Assembly: GCF_030463535.1 (NCBI RefSeq)
Contig: NC_132880.1
Span: 31,984,342 to 32,048,341 of the forward strand
Direction: 5' to 3'
DNA length: 64,000 nucleotides
Source: Salminus brasiliensis
Taxonomy: Eukaryota > Chordata > Actinopteri > Characiformes > Bryconidae
Shown piece by piece: positions 12,363 through 23,849 of this stretch; the stretch's first letter is position 1, and each line of letters starts with the position of its first letter. The translations under genes were made by a program, and so were the position numbers. The notes under the pieces are model-generated. The model was not told where the DNA came from. It did no database searches and worked only from the letters and a program-made list of their open reading frames with translations.

Positions 12363-14339
12363 CTACACTGTAAACACACTTAACTCTAGCACATTTTGGA
12401 ACAGGTTTGGGACATTAAAAACAAAACATAACCGTCACATAAACGTCGTGTCCAAAGTTTTGTACCCAGCACATTTCTAGTTTTATTATTTTATTTTATT
12501 TTTCCAGTTAAATTCTGCAGTTATTAACACATTTGTCAGTAATTGTGTTTATGTAATATATTTCAGTGTATTATATTAATGGTCAGGTAAGTGCATTTTC
12601 CCCCAGTGTAGATATGTCTCCTCATATCCAACACATGGCTGCTTAGCGACAGAAAACGGAGGGATCGCACTGACTGCGGCTTCAGTGTTTAACTCTCGCT
12701 GAAGGACCACTATTGGCTTTCGATGACATCATGGTATTACACATCCAATCCCAGACTGCGAGAAATTCATAAATAAATAAATAAGGCGAATAAATGAAGG
12801 AAGAAGAAATGAAGTCATAGTTTCTGCTGGAGTTTCTGACTTGTCTCGGACAGCCCACAAAAGCTCACCATCAGACGTTACTTTAAGTGAAGCGGCTCGT
12901 CCTGTACGTGCTCAGGTAACTGGATCAATAGGCCGCTGTCCAGTATCAATGGTGCTGAAAAGACTAGGATCCCTCCCTTCTCCCACCCCCACACGGAAGC
13001 ACACATACACACGACCTTAGTCATGGGGCTTTTGTGGGATATTCGGTGCTTCGACAAGTCCAGAACATCTTATCCTTTAAACGTTAGGATTGTGTTTCTT
13101 TTCTTTTAAAAGAAAAATGGGCAAACGGTGAGCGGCCCGTTTCATGTGGGGGGTTGAAATGTTGGGAACTCAAAATCACAATCTGAAAAAGTAATTGGCT
13201 GTTTATTATATTTAATAAGTAGTTCAAAAACAAAAAAAAAGTACATACCTCGATGATACAGTGCATCCACATGATGGAAGTACTAATACATGTCCTGCTT
13301 TCGCCTCATTGGGCTGTAAACCCCGCGTTACAACCCAAAGACCAAACGCTGGAACCTGGCAGTGAAGAAGTTCTTCAGATTTTGGTGAGCTATACTGACT
13401 GTCATACTGAAACCATGAACAGCCAAATAACCTGTTGCTCCTAACTTTGAACTTTTAAAGTGAACGGGGGGAAAAAATAATAAATAATAATTGAATTAAT
13501 ATTTACGTCCCGGTCGCGGTGAACTTCATGGATGATCTAGTGGAGCTGAACATCCTCCACAAGTGTGGCAGAAACGCGCGCAAAGGTCTTCGTGTCGCTT
13601 CCATGCGCTACGATGCACTTTATCCACATCAGATGAAGCTTCGACTCAACCCGTTTCAACTAAAGACGAGTTTTGAAGCCACTTGGTCTACTTTCCTTCT
13701 AATTCCACTGGCGCAGACTCCAGGTCGGTCCTGGCTCGGTCTCCTTCTCGGTCCCTCGTTCAAACAAAGGAATCACCTCCGCCCGCAACTTTTTTGGGGG
13801 GAGCTGGTGCATCATCCTGAAAAAAAAAAAGTTCCTCTAGCATCCAGTCCAGTTTTTAAAATCTACTGTCCTTCATACAGTTCCAGTAAAAAAAAAACCC
13901 AAAACAATATAATAAATAATCCCCTTTATCCTTTAAATAGTGGCCGTCTCAGTTCACATGTGGGTAAAACAAACTTCCAGTGTTTCTTTGTATTGTAATG
14001 CTCTTTGTCTCCACGTGCGAATGCAGCATTCTGACCACGCCTCTTATTTCGGTCTGGGACCCCGCCCTCTGGCATTGCACCATTGCACTTTTTGCACACA
14101 AGTTTGGTGGGACTGTAAATCAACACCTGCCAACCCTGAACTGGAGTCCGAGCTTCAAATAGCCTTTGCCTATGTGAAGATGAGAATATGAAGCTTTAAT
14201 ACCTTTATAACCCCCTAAAATAAAATCCTTGAGCTGAAGTTCATGACCTAGCTTTGAGCTTCATGCTCTCTTACCAGAACCTCACTGCTCATCCCCCACC
14301 CCAGCATGAGGTAACTGGTAACACTGGGAAATGGAAGTG
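12363..14339. other. intergenic, unique sequence with scattered CpG
   Basis: Moderately CpG-rich patches at 12640-13010 and 13500-13760 without a repeat signature. A 159-codon frame starts at 13519 but has no recognisable domain, an unremarkable start context and poly-Lys from A-runs. I do not call it a gene. A distal regulatory or non-coding transcript role is possible. Confidence 0.4.
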
Positions 14340-14460
14340 CTACAGAGTGTCCATAGAAGGAAGATCTGAAAGAACCCTTTTATGTGAAGTGTGTATAAAG
14401 GTATTTGAAGGTTCTTCACACTCACGTTTCTTTTAAAAATGGTTTTCCTATAATATGTTT
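14340..14460. repeat. GGTTC/GAACC-rich repeat fragment
   Basis: GAAAGAACCCTTTTATGTGA and GAAGGTTCTTCACACTC are family words. Only about 120 bp is present. Confidence 0.4.
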
Positions 14461-14939
14461 TTAAAAATATTTATTTTTTAAAATGCAAGCCTGAAAAAGA
14501 ACGTAGAGGAACATCTCAGTGGTTGACTGTTCTGTGATTGTGCTCATCGGTTTGACTCCATAATAGGAGGAAACCATCCAAACAGAGGATTCACATCAAA
14601 AGAACCTTAATGCAGAACAGTTAACCATCTACAGTACATGACCCGCAGCCCCATGACTCACTTGGCTGGTTCACCTTCCTCTAGTATTCACTTACTGTGA
14701 ATAACAACAGGAAATTCTGCACCATGTAGACAGGCTGATGAACAGCCACCAGTAAACAGCAGAGGCAGTGTGATCATAAATCAATAGATGAATCTGTTGA
14801 TGTTGTGTAATCCTACATTAAACAGATCTGCATTCGGACCAATTAACTAATTCAATAGTATTGTTGTCTTTTCAGGTCAGAATCCCAAAACTGCTGCTGT
14901 TATTTAAGGGGTTTAAAAACAGAATTAAGCAAAATACCT

Positions 14940-15310
14940 ACCACCTCCCTCTCCTCATCCGCAGGCCCGACGACACTAACACACCCAGAAGGAATTAATT
15001 GGTTTAAGCAGCCATTCCCCTTGAACCCCCCCCCTCCCTCCTTCCCATCCGTCTGACACCCCTCCCCCACTGTCTAGACCCTCTCTCTGGCATATATGCC
15101 CCTCTATGAACATTAGACTGTAGCATTAGCTGCTTCCGTGCTGCCATGTGCCGTGAGCTGTGATGATCCGGACTGATTACTCACTCAAAAGTGATTAGAA
15201 ATGCTCTTCTATCGGCTTCAGAGGAAGCCGGCCTGTTCACGTTTCTGCATGCAGTCGTGTGTGTTTAATTGCAGCCTCGAAGGAAATGTTAAATTATTCA
15301 TCTTCTGGGG
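14940..15310. promoter_or_regulatory. candidate conserved non-coding element
   Basis: Unique sequence just beyond the sox4 3' UTR with AATTAATTGG (14993) and TGTTTAATTGCAGCC (15264). No repeat or frame is recognised. Confidence 0.2.
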
Positions 15311-15999
15311 GGAGAACAAGGTTCTGAGCATGGAATAAAAACATTTACTCATGACCACTTGACTGCTTTACTTCAGCTTAATCTCTCAAGAGCATTATTA
15401 TCACTTAACACAACTTAACTTGTAAGCTTCATGTTTTCGAGCCAGTATGGTCTCTTCCCATACATTGGAGGACGTACTGAGCCAGTCTTGGACCATCACC
15501 AGCTGCACTTAGCAAGTGGGATTGTTCTGATTGATACAATCTCTCTGGCACAGCTTTACCAATAGATAAGCTGTTTACCAGACACTGAGCTAGAGAGTTG
15601 AGAGCTTGGTTGCATAAAGATTTAAAAGGTAAAGGGTTTAAAGAGGTGGAAATGCACATCACACACATCTCTCTTGCAAACATGGTTCCTGATGGGACCA
15701 AAACCCTACTAAACACTCATGGAAGGAAGGGGTATAATTGTGGAGATGGCATGATCCAGTGTAGTGGATGATTGTGTGATTACTTGCCTGAGAGTGGGCA
15801 GATGCTATGGACATGACATGTGGTGAACCATCAGCAGTGTTTTGAAAGATGCAGTCGTCACTTATGATCCACTTACATTCACACCACTCATACCATAACC
15901 ACTTGGGCTAATAAACCAATGGCATTAATGGCATCAATAGATAGGAATATCTGCCAGCGTTGTATTAAAGAAAGCAGTTCTTGCACAAAAAAGCTCAGT
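15311..15999. other. intergenic between enhancer candidate and sox4 3' end
   Basis: A 95-codon minus-strand frame (15429-15716) has no recognisable motif. Nothing else seen. Confidence 0.5.
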
Positions 16000-17545
16000 T
16001 CCAGCTGATTTTATTTCCTTTTGGAAAAAAGACAAAAGTTTTTGTACAGAGGTCTGACAGGCAGTGACTGGACACAATTGGCTGGCTTTGAATTCTCTAC
16101 TCAAATGAGATATGGTATGTCAAGACAAAAAAAATAGATATTGTACACAGCATATTGCACAAAATGAAACAATAAAAATGTATATATTTATCCCCCCCAA
16201 CCAAAAAAAAAAACCCCTCATGAACAACAATCTTAAACGTAGGGATGTTTATATATATAATATATATATATAAAATGTGTTCAAGTGCCCGTCGTAATAA
16301 ATCAGTCAGACAAACACGCAGTCTTTACCTAATATACAATCAATGTACATAGAAATCTTCACATCGATCCTTCGCCTTAAAACACAACAGCTCTACATAA
16401 ACCTGAATTTGAAAAAATACGAACGAAAAAGAAAAATGCTATTCGCCATGCCGTAACATACTAAAAACGATTCAGCTACATTTAGCCAACAAGTAGAAAA
16501 AGATTAAATAATCCTTGCACATTTAGGAGTGAAGCATTACTTCATTGTTCGTGAACTCGTGTAGGCATTTTGAATGTAGAATTTCATTTCCATCCAGTGG
16601 TTCAAACCGAGCGTTTCACTATTTATATATAATAAAAAATAATAATTAAAAAAAAAAAAAAAAAAAAGCACAAAAGGGACAGTATTTGTTCTCCCCAGTA
16701 AGTCACTGCTACATACAGCCTCGTTCAATGCTCCTTTTTGCAACGTGAGGAAAGGTAAGGTAAGGTAAGTAACGCTTGGCTGCTGAAAAAGAGACACTGT
16801 GTCTTTAAGATGCCTGTGGACTGACACTGTAAACATGGCCAGGGGGACAGATTCTGAGCCGACCCCAATTTCCCCCACCACCACCACCCTTACTACTACT
16901 ACTATCCTCATCTGCCCCTCCTCCTCCCCCCTCCTCCAAAAAAACAGCGATGTTCTTGATAAATTTGTACAAAAATACACGTAGAAAATAAACCAAACGT
17001 TTCGATCCTCCTTTCTCCGTGTGAGAGGTCATGAGTTAAATAACACGATGCAGTTCTAGCCCTTCTGCAGCAGAGACGGACGTGTGTGTGTGTGTATATA
17101 TATATATATGTGTGTGTGTGTGCACAACGAGACAAGATGGGAACAGGTTGACAGAAGGAGAAAATAATAGTAACGACAATAATCATAAAAAATACAAACC
17201 AAAACGTTTGTCCGTTATAAATACACCGATATAAAAAACGTCCTTTTTATTCTTTCTGAGCACAAAGAAGTTAGAAAGGTGGGACCAAAGTTGGATGAAA
17301 AAAAGCAGGAAAAGGCAAAGAGGGAGAGAAGTTTGGTCCTGATGTTTTTTCTTTTCCTCTGTAGTGTAGAAAGTTGAACCGTCTGAGTTGCGTTTTGTGA
17401 ATCCTGATGTCTGACAGGAAAAGCTGGTGATTGTTTATCTTCTCTGTTCAGTCAATGGCGCTGCTCTTCACTTTAAAAGTCTCACGTCTTTCAGTTTGTC
17501 ATCATTAAACCATAACCAGCATGCTTTCGAGTCCTTAAAGCCTGG

Positions 17546-17582
<37 letters not shown>

Positions 17583-18144
17583 CTTCAGCTCCAGTGGAAA
17601 TCTGGAATTCCTCATATATATTAAAAAACAAACAAAAAAAAGATCCGCTCACCTTTTTTTTCTGTCTTTGCGCCAAAGTCTCTCACTCTAAAATGCGAGT
17701 CCTCAATAAAAGTCCCTTTAAAGTTCAATAGTAACGGCCGGACAGCCTCGTCTTCGTCTTCACTGTGCAATGCTTTCTTTCTTTCCCTCAACAGTTAGGC
17801 TAAGTCACTTCTGGCATCGTCTTCAGCCACCAAACGAGCTAAGCGAGCTAAGCGTTTTTTTTATATATATATTTCGTTTTCCCATCTGGGCTGTGTGTTT
17901 AAGAGCGAGCGAGCGCGCGCACGCATGCACGCGTGCACGCGTTTGAGTGAGTAAGTGGGTGAGTGTGTGTTTATTTGTGAGCCCCCACCGCCATTTCTTG
18001 GCGTGATACAAACAGGAGAAAGCATGGTTATCACGGCTTGCCCTCAGCATGGACGCCGTTTGGCTCCATCTCAACCGCGGTCTTCAACTCCGCTTCGTCA
18101 GCAGGAGTCGCTCTTACTGGTCGCGCTCAGGACGCGTGAAACAG
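16000..18144 (-). other. sox4: probable sox4 3' untranslated region
   Basis: About 2.1 kb downstream of the stop codon lacks any coding signal and any recognisable transposon. It is AT-rich with A- and T-runs (16641-16668, 17549-17579) and a TG/TA microsatellite near 17085-17122. AATAAA signals on the minus strand lie at 17970-17975, 17246-17251 and 16010-16015. The last fits the distal end, because the sequence just inside it keeps a compact unique character while the other side turns into ordinary intergenic DNA. Long 3' UTRs are normal for SOX4. The exact cleavage site is inferred. Confidence 0.55.
16010..16015 (-). terminator. candidate distal poly(A) signal AATAAA
   Basis: An exact AATAAA hexamer on the minus strand, about 2.13 kb past the sox4 stop. 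Earlier hexamers at 17246-17251 and 17970-17975 could give shorter 3' UTR forms. Which ones are used cannot be read from sequence. Confidence 0.4.
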
Positions 18145-19269
18145 TCAGTACGTGAACACCAGGTTGGATATGGTGGACTCCAGCCAGTCTCCAGAGATCA
18201 TCTCGCTCACCTCTGGCGTGCAGTAGTCTGGGAAGTCGAAGTGCGAGCCGGAGCCAGACTCGAAGCCCAAGTCTAAGTCTCTGTCCAGGGACACGGCACC
18301 GAATCCGCCCAGGCCACCGAAGCCTGGGCTGGGGTTGAGGTCGAACAGGTCGTCCTCGAACTCTTCGTCCGAGGAGGAGGATGAGGAGGAAGAAGAAGAG
18401 GAGGAGGATGAGGAGGAAGAAGAGGAGGACGACTGGGAGGATGAGTGCGAGGCTGAGGGGGCTGGAGAAGAGGCGCGAGCGTGCTTGAAGTTGCGCGGGG
18501 CCAGCATGGCAGCGCCAGATGTTTCCACCTCCTCCTTGCTGTCGTCGTAGAGACTCAGCGGGTCGCACGACTCGGCCGAGCTGCTCAAAGTGGGGCTGGA
18601 CGGGACGGCTACGGACAGCGGCTGGCTCTCGGACGCGCCTCCCGCCAGAGAAGCGCGCTTGGCCGGCTTGGCGGACGAGGTCGGCCGCGGCTTGTAGAGC
18701 GAGTGGTGGTCCAAGCCGGGCTGCTCGTGCGCGCTGGATTTCCGGTGCGTCCTGGGAGGTCTGGCCCCGTGGCTCTTCTTGGAGGAGGGCTTGGCACCAG
18801 GGTTGCCGCCCACTTTGTCCCCGGCCTTGCTGGACGAGGAGGAAGAGGACGAAGAGGGCTTGACTTTCTTCCGCGGTCGGTACTTGTAGTCCGGGTAGTC
18901 GGCCATGTGCTTGAGCCGCAGCCTCTCGGCCTCTCTGATGAAGGGGATCTTGTCGCAGTCCCGCAGGAGCTTCCAGCGTTTGCCGAGGCGCTTGGAGATC
19001 TCGGCGTTGTGCATGTCTGGAGACTGCTCCATGATCTTTCTGCGCTCAATCTGCGACCACACCATGAACGCGTTCATGGGCCGCTTGATGTGTCCGCTGG
19101 GGGTCTTGCACCAAGCCACGTCCAGCTTGTCCCCGGCCAGGGTTGGAGAGCCCGGGGACGGGGAGGCGGAGGAGGCGGTTGTGACCGAGTCTGGGTCCAT
19201 CTCACCCGGATCAATGGAGTCGCTGAGCGGAAAGTCCGCGCTGGTCGCTGTGATGGTCTGTGCCACCAT
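18145..19269 (-). CDS. sox4: SoxC HMG-box transcription factor Sox4
   Basis: The ORF encodes a 374-residue nuclear HMG-box DNA-binding activator of the SoxC group (Sox4/11/12). These proteins act in neural, cardiac and skeletal progenitors; that role is family knowledge. The HMG box covers about residues 59-137, with core RPMNAFMVW at 63-71 and the basic tail KYRPRKKVK at its end. Two box features favour Sox4 over Sox11: [10 protein letters not shown] just before the core and [14 protein letters not shown] after it. The middle is Ser/Lys-rich, followed by a run of about 20 serines (near 280-300) and the acidic DEEFEDD. The C-terminus ends in [14 protein letters not shown], the diagnostic SoxC transactivation tail. 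The frame is open with no intron, as expected for SOX4. The start at 19269 has G at -3 and G at +4 and gives the MV start usual for SoxC. It is shorter than human SOX4 (474 aa). Fish often carry two copies (sox4a, sox4b), and I cannot tell which this is. Confidence 0.97.
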   Translation of the reverse strand: MVAQTITATSADFPLSDSIDPGEMDPDSVTTASSASPSPGSPTLAGDKLDVAWCKTPSGHIKRPMNAFMVWSQIERRKIMEQSPDMHNAEISKRLGKRWKLLRDCDKIPFIREAERLRLKHMADYPDYKYRPRKKVKPSSSSSSSSSKAGDKVGGNPGAKPSSKKSHGARPPRTHRKSSAHEQPGLDHHSLYKPRPTSSAKPAKRASLAGGASESQPLSVAVPSSPTLSSSAESCDPLSLYDDSKEEVETSGAAMLAPRNFKHARASSPAPSASHSSSQSSSSSSSSSSSSSSSSSSSSSDEEFEDDLFDLNPSPGFGGLGGFGAVSLDRDLDLGFESGSGSHFDFPDYCTPEVSEMISGDWLESTISNLVFTY

Positions 19270-19808
19270 GGCTCGTCGCTAAAAAAAAAACTTTAAAACA
19301 CACACACACACACACTCACACACACTCCCCTTTCTAGCAGGTTGGAGTGTGAAGTACTTGTTCAACACAGTTGGTGGGACTGAGTTTCTCTGCCACCAAG
19401 CAGGCGCGTGGAAAAGTTAGCCTGCTGCTGTGAGAGTGTACGCGCTCTCTGCTTATCTAGGTTGGTTTATCTCCCTGCTGGCGAAGCGTCTCCTGCACGC
19501 ATGTCCCCTGCGTGGATGTTAGTGTGCGGGGGAGGGAACTGTCAAGTTTTTCCCCCTCTCTTTTTCCAAAGTAAAAGCCAAGCAGCCAGTGAGAATAACA
19601 GCAGTTATCTAAAAAGGGACAGTAGAACAACAGCAGGTTGTAGCTCAACTGCCAGTGCGGCTGAAAACGAGCCCAGTGCCTCTGTGGATCCAGCGAGAAA
19701 CGCGCAACTTTGCGTCTTCAGCACGGTGCTTGGTCCGAGCGCCACGCGGTTTGAGTGTCTGGCGGCTGCGCTCTCTCATAGTCCCTTTCACTGCTGCCCA
19801 ACTGTCTG
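19270..19808 (-). other. sox4: probable sox4 5' untranslated leader with two uORFs
   Basis: This is a GC-rich leader between the CATAAA box and the start codon, holding a CA microsatellite at about 19298-19325. It contains two minus-strand upstream ORFs. One starts at 19779 (A at -3) and stops at 19645, giving 44 residues; it is extended in frame by an ATG at 19818 if transcription starts further up. The other starts at 19502 and stops at 19467, giving 11 residues. Both end before the sox4 ATG. The leader boundary is inferred, not seen. Confidence 0.5.
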
Positions 19809-19834
19809 CGGTCAGCATCGCCTCGCTCCGCCGC

Positions 19835-19936
19835 TTTATGCTTTCCCTCAGCCATAAAGGCGAGAGAAAACAGCCAACCGGCGCCTGTCTCCAGCCTGTC
19901 CGGGAGCTAACCACGCCCCCGCCGCGCTCCCATTGG
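19835..19936 (-). promoter_or_regulatory. sox4: candidate sox4 core promoter: CATAAA box, GC box, CCAAT box
   Basis: On the minus strand a CATAAA (TATA-like) box lies at 19835-19840 in a GC-rich setting. Behind it are a GC box (GGGGGCGTGG, about 19911-19920) and an inverted ATTGG, which is a minus-strand CCAAT, at 19932-19936. If the CATAAA box works, transcription would start near 19808 and give a leader of roughly 540 nt. The order and spacing are typical of a vertebrate promoter. The start site itself is inference. Confidence 0.4.
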
Positions 19937-20642
19937 CCCAATATCGTCTCCAATAATAATCGGCGCGAGCAATGAGGAGCTTCGCGTCTGACCTCATTCC
20001 ACTCTGCGCCGAGAAACTTAGTTTTAAAGGTACATGATTTTTATTATTTATATATTTATTTATTTTATTTTTTCCCTTTCTTCCTAGACCATGATTTGAT
20101 ACATGATCTGGCGGCGCTACTGTCGAATTATGAGTGCGATTAGTTAAGCACTTACTTGTTTTATCCGATGCTATTTATTTATTTTTTGATCAATTTATTT
20201 ATTTACATTTCGCATATAATCTCACTTGGCTGGATAACGTAAGCTAAAAGTGGGATTCCAGTAGGTATAGCCGTGGCCTCCTCTCTTTGACTATTGGCTA
20301 AAGTTATCTGGTGAACTGAGAAATCCTGTAAAAGTCCTTTTTGTTTTTCTTATTAAAATAAATAAGCAATAAATAAATAATTCTTACAGACTTCAATTGT
20401 CAGCAAATAAAATAGGAAACCGTATGAATGAACTACTACTTGATTAAACAAGCTTCATCAAGGGATTAAATCATGTTAATGCTCTTAATAGGATATGAAT
20501 GGCATGCTGCTATTAATGATGCCTTTACCTTCTTGCCTTAGTGAGTGTTAAGGCTGGTGTAATATGTAGAGGCTGAGTGTCACACATGGCACGCGTTTGG
20601 CTCTCTGAGGCAGCATGCTTGTGTTTTTGTTTCAGCTCCTGC

Positions 20643-20644
<2 letters not shown>

Positions 20645-20676
<32 letters not shown>
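20645..20676 (+). repeat. (GA)n microsatellite
   Basis: About 16 GA units, roughly 0.7 kb upstream of the sox4 CCAAT/GC-box region. Confidence 0.95.
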
Positions 20677-20681
<5 letters not shown>

Positions 20682-21174
20682 TCTGCCCACCAGACTGGCG
20701 ACTGTGGAGGGTGGAGTCGAGGACGGAGGTTGGTGTCGTTCAGTAGGGTTTTTTCCCCCGCTCGCGCTCTCAGCACACTTCAGAGCTTCTCCTGCTCTAA
20801 CACACACACATTTACACTCATGAACGGCTCACTGACGAGCTGGTGGGTTGAGACAGGTGTGTTACAGCACGAGAGACGTTTTGAGATGTCCTGGGTTAAG
20901 GGATCACTGCTTGAGTACCATCAACCATATACATTCCATTTATAAATCATGTTCATATTTAGATTGGGTAGCTAAATTATTGGTGCTGTATATTAGGTTA
21001 TTATGTATCCACCCCTTTTTAGGGCCTAAGCGAGTGGATCGCACTGGATCGCACAGAAACGAGCAGCAGTCAGCTCTGTAGGACCTGTTAGGTCTGAGTT
21101 AGGCTTCAGCGCTCACTGTTCTCCTCGCTGGCTTGTTGGCTCCCATTCAACCACGTGAAATGATGATGATTCCT

Positions 21175-21188
21175 CCACTAGATGGCAC
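21175..21188 (+). promoter_or_regulatory. CTCF-type motif CCACTAGATGGCAC
   Basis: All 14 positions fit the CTCF core CCASYAGRKGGCRS. The site lies about 1.9 kb upstream of the sox4 start codon. An E-box CACGTG is close by at 21152-21157. CTCF is the main vertebrate insulator and loop-anchor protein, so the site could anchor sox4 promoter contacts. Occupancy is not known. Confidence 0.55.
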
Positions 21189-22189
21189 AGTAGAGCCAAT
21201 ATAGATTGGAGGAAATTCATTATTTCATTTTTACACAAAGAAAGTGACTGGTGAAGAAAAACTGTTTAATCTAGGAGAAGCATACATCTGAATATGCATT
21301 ACGTAATCCGTTTAGCCAGCCTCAGATAGCAAAGATAATACTAATGCTTACACACTGTGAGGATCATCTTTTCTTTTCTTTTCTGTTTTCTGACCGCTGT
21401 TCCCCTCCTGAATCAGCCAAGGTAAAGTGTCTCTAAACCAAGCCAAAGCACTGACACAATGAAAACACATCTAAAACGGGTTATAGAAGGTTCATCATTT
21501 GAAGGCCCTCCAACTGGGAGTCTGTTGCGATTCACATGCAGCAGTGACCGTGCGGGGACTTGCGTTGTGTTGAAAGGGAACGTGAATATTCATGAGAGTT
21601 ATCTTCAGTGACTTTCCAGGCTCTGTGAAGCGGCTATTTTGTCTTGCGTATCGAGCGCCTGGGCAGCTGGTTGCCCTACAGCACTGTCAACAAACATTTA
21701 CAACCTCAGCATTTGTACTTCACTGAGAACGGTCAGGTGGGATCGGCACTAATGGAATGGATAAATATATTTAACTTATATAGTAACTTTGGAAAAAACA
21801 AACAAACAAACAAACAAACAAAAACCTTAAAAACACAGGTACTGACCTCTCTGTGAACTCCAGACACTGTATGGATTTGTGTATGTGTGAGGGTGGAAAT
21901 ACGTCTCACACCATGTAACTACAGTGTGTTAATGTACCTTTAGACATGCACATTTACTCATTTAGCAAGACCAATTATTAGCCCTAATAGCCTATATGAC
22001 TTAATAATCTCCTTTCAGTTCAACATACTGTATAATGTAGGCCTACTTGAACAGCCCCCCCACCCTCCCCGCCACAATATCCTAACTATGGTGGATACCT
22101 GTGTGTCCCCACTGTCCTTTTTTTTTTAAAACAAAATATTTTTGTGATGATTACCACATATTTAGCCAGGTGTGTCCAAACGTTTGACT

Positions 22190-22475
22190 TACTCTGTGTA
22201 TATACTGTACTGACGTACAGTCTTATGCAAATCTTTGGGGTTAAGTGTAACTAAGTGAACAAATATGACATTTTCTGCACATAGTCGACACAAGTTCAGG
22301 CCCGAACATTTATGCACGTCATTTTTTTATTGTGTTATGTCAAGCAAAAAAACAGCACTTATGGTTATGGATAGACGTGAACTTATTCTCACTTATAAAA
22401 TCAAGTGTGCCCATGTACACATTGACCAGGGAGCCTAAATGTTTAAACTAGCCTGTACACACAGAGGCAGGTGTG
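22190..22475. mobile_element. degenerate Tc1-type MITE
   Basis: ACAGTCTTATGCAAATCTTT at 22218 and, inverted, the stretch near 22428-22460 resemble the terminal repeats of a fish Tc1-type element whose ends read ATGCAAAAGTTTGGGCACC. The interior is AT-rich with no frame. Confidence 0.4.
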
Positions 22476-22559
22476 GATGAAACCTAGTACAAATACACAT
22501 GCATGCTTATGGTCACTGTCAACCAGAATACGTCCTGTCAAAATATTCCACCATCATTG

Positions 22560-22920
22560 AGCTTAATCATTCACTTTGTATTACCACCACATTATCCAAA
22601 CCACGCTTCTCACACCGGGCTACTGTTGCCGTGGCAACCCTCACTATTTGGTCTCTAAACACACGATAAGCAAGTAGGCCTGAGCTCAATTTTGTTTGAC
22701 TGCACAATTGATGGGGGCACAGGAATGCCCTCAACCTTCCAGCCGGTTGGTGGTGGGAGTGCGGGGGTGCACCGCCGGGCTGTTTACCTGAACTTGTGTC
22801 TTCTCTTGAATGAAGGAACATGTTTATAGTGCCAGTGTTTTGTTTTTTTTTGAAGACTGTGGTGTGAGCCTTCACCACGGTGAAGCGGTGATATGCAAAG
22901 GACGTATTTGCATAGGACAG
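22560..22920. promoter_or_regulatory. candidate sox4 upstream enhancer: RFX X-box plus inverted POU octamers
   Basis: The sequence GTTGCCGTGGCAAC at 22625-22638 is two perfect GTTGCC half-sites in inverted repeat around a 2-base spacer, the textbook RFX X-box. At 22892-22899 and 22907-22914, TATGCAAA and TTTGCATA form a perfect inverted pair of POU octamer half-sites with a 7-bp spacer. Between them TTCACC-AC-GGTGAA (22871-22884) is another short palindrome. No repeat family is recognised in this stretch. It lies about 3.3 kb upstream of the sox4 ATG. Enhancer activity is inference. Confidence 0.4.
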
Positions 22921-23849
22921 TTAGATGTTGGGTTGATAATTTACACACTCTGCCAATGGTTCAGTAAGCATACGGTTGACAGGTAGATAAATTAGGGCCT
23001 GGATTGAGGCAGACAGTGTGTGTTCTGTGTGTGCTGAGAGTGTGTGTGTGTGTGTGTACTGTGAGTTGGAATGCTAGAGTGAGCTGTAATGACACGGTGT
23101 GGTGGATCGTGCTTTAGAGTTATTCATTTTAACCTTCCCGACCCGTCTCCTCAGTGCCTGACTAATTTTACCAACCTCATTCCTGATGTCGTTACACAAT
23201 GGACCTTTTTGTGGGGGTGTGTGTGTGTGCGTGAGTGCGTGCATGTGTGTACGTCTCTTAGAGAGATATAGCTTGTTTCCACTGAGTCTGTTAAACTGAA
23301 CTGGAGAAGCTCCAGTAACTCTGAGGTCTAAACCGGCTTTAGCAGGAATTTCACTTTGCATATTACGTGGATCTAAGTTATTCAGGACAGTTATTCAAGT
23401 TAATGTGTTTTCCTTCCCCCCCCAGTAGCTGCAGGGCACAGAAGTCTTGATACACCCTTTGAATACAATTTGCCTTGTTTATTTTTCACTTTCCAAAAAA
23501 AAAGGTTCCAATTTTAGCACTTGTTTATCCATATCAATCAGATAGGAGTTCTAACAGAAGTTCTAACAAGCAGCAAGAATGACCAGGTTTACTTGCTGAG
23601 ACTCGAAATGATCCCGGTAGTGAACTGAAAACGGCAAGTAACAGTACTTGGAAAGTGTATCTTTCCTATGTAGGTTAGTATTTTGTGACTGATCTAGGTT
23701 TATATCCCCTTGTTATGAACAACAGCTTGAAGTCTTTAAGGCATGGCCTGCATCAGTTTACACAACTGATGGTCAGCCAGGCTTTTCTTTTGGATGAAAG
23801 CAGGACAGAACACACTTTCTACTACTTCAGTCTCTTACCATTACATCCA

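Larger units (their letters stand above)
17880..19980. promoter_or_regulatory. CpG island over sox4
   Basis: GC and CpG content rise sharply compared with the AT-rich flanks, from just below the stop codon through the coding region and leader to about 19980. The rise covers both the coding exon and the promoter, as is usual for developmental HMG-box genes. The edges are judged by eye. Confidence 0.7.
19981..22189. other. sox4 upstream flank
   Basis: AT-rich from 20030 to 20500, then mixed. Apart from the GA tract at 20645, the E-box and CTCF site near 21152-21188 and an (AAAC)n tract at 21795-21826, no repeat or gene is recognised. Confidence 0.55.

Noticed and set aside
12905..12920. Splice donor TGCTCAG/GTAACT as evidence of another exon
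   Set aside because: A single donor-like word in moderately CpG-rich DNA, without an acceptor, frame or promoter signal.
13519..13998. 159-codon frame, possible novel gene
   Set aside because: No recognisable domain, lysine runs from A-tracts, weak codon texture and no splice or promoter support.
16537..16980. 147-codon minus-strand frame below sox4
   Set aside because: Lies in the probable 3' UTR and is built from T-runs and simple repeats.
18335..18550. Acidic Glu/Asp-rich frame on the plus strand
   Set aside because: Product of reading the polyserine tract backwards.
18481..19296. 271-codon open frame antisense to sox4
   Set aside because: It is the complement of the GC-rich sox4 coding region. 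The composition follows from the sense codons and no domain is present.
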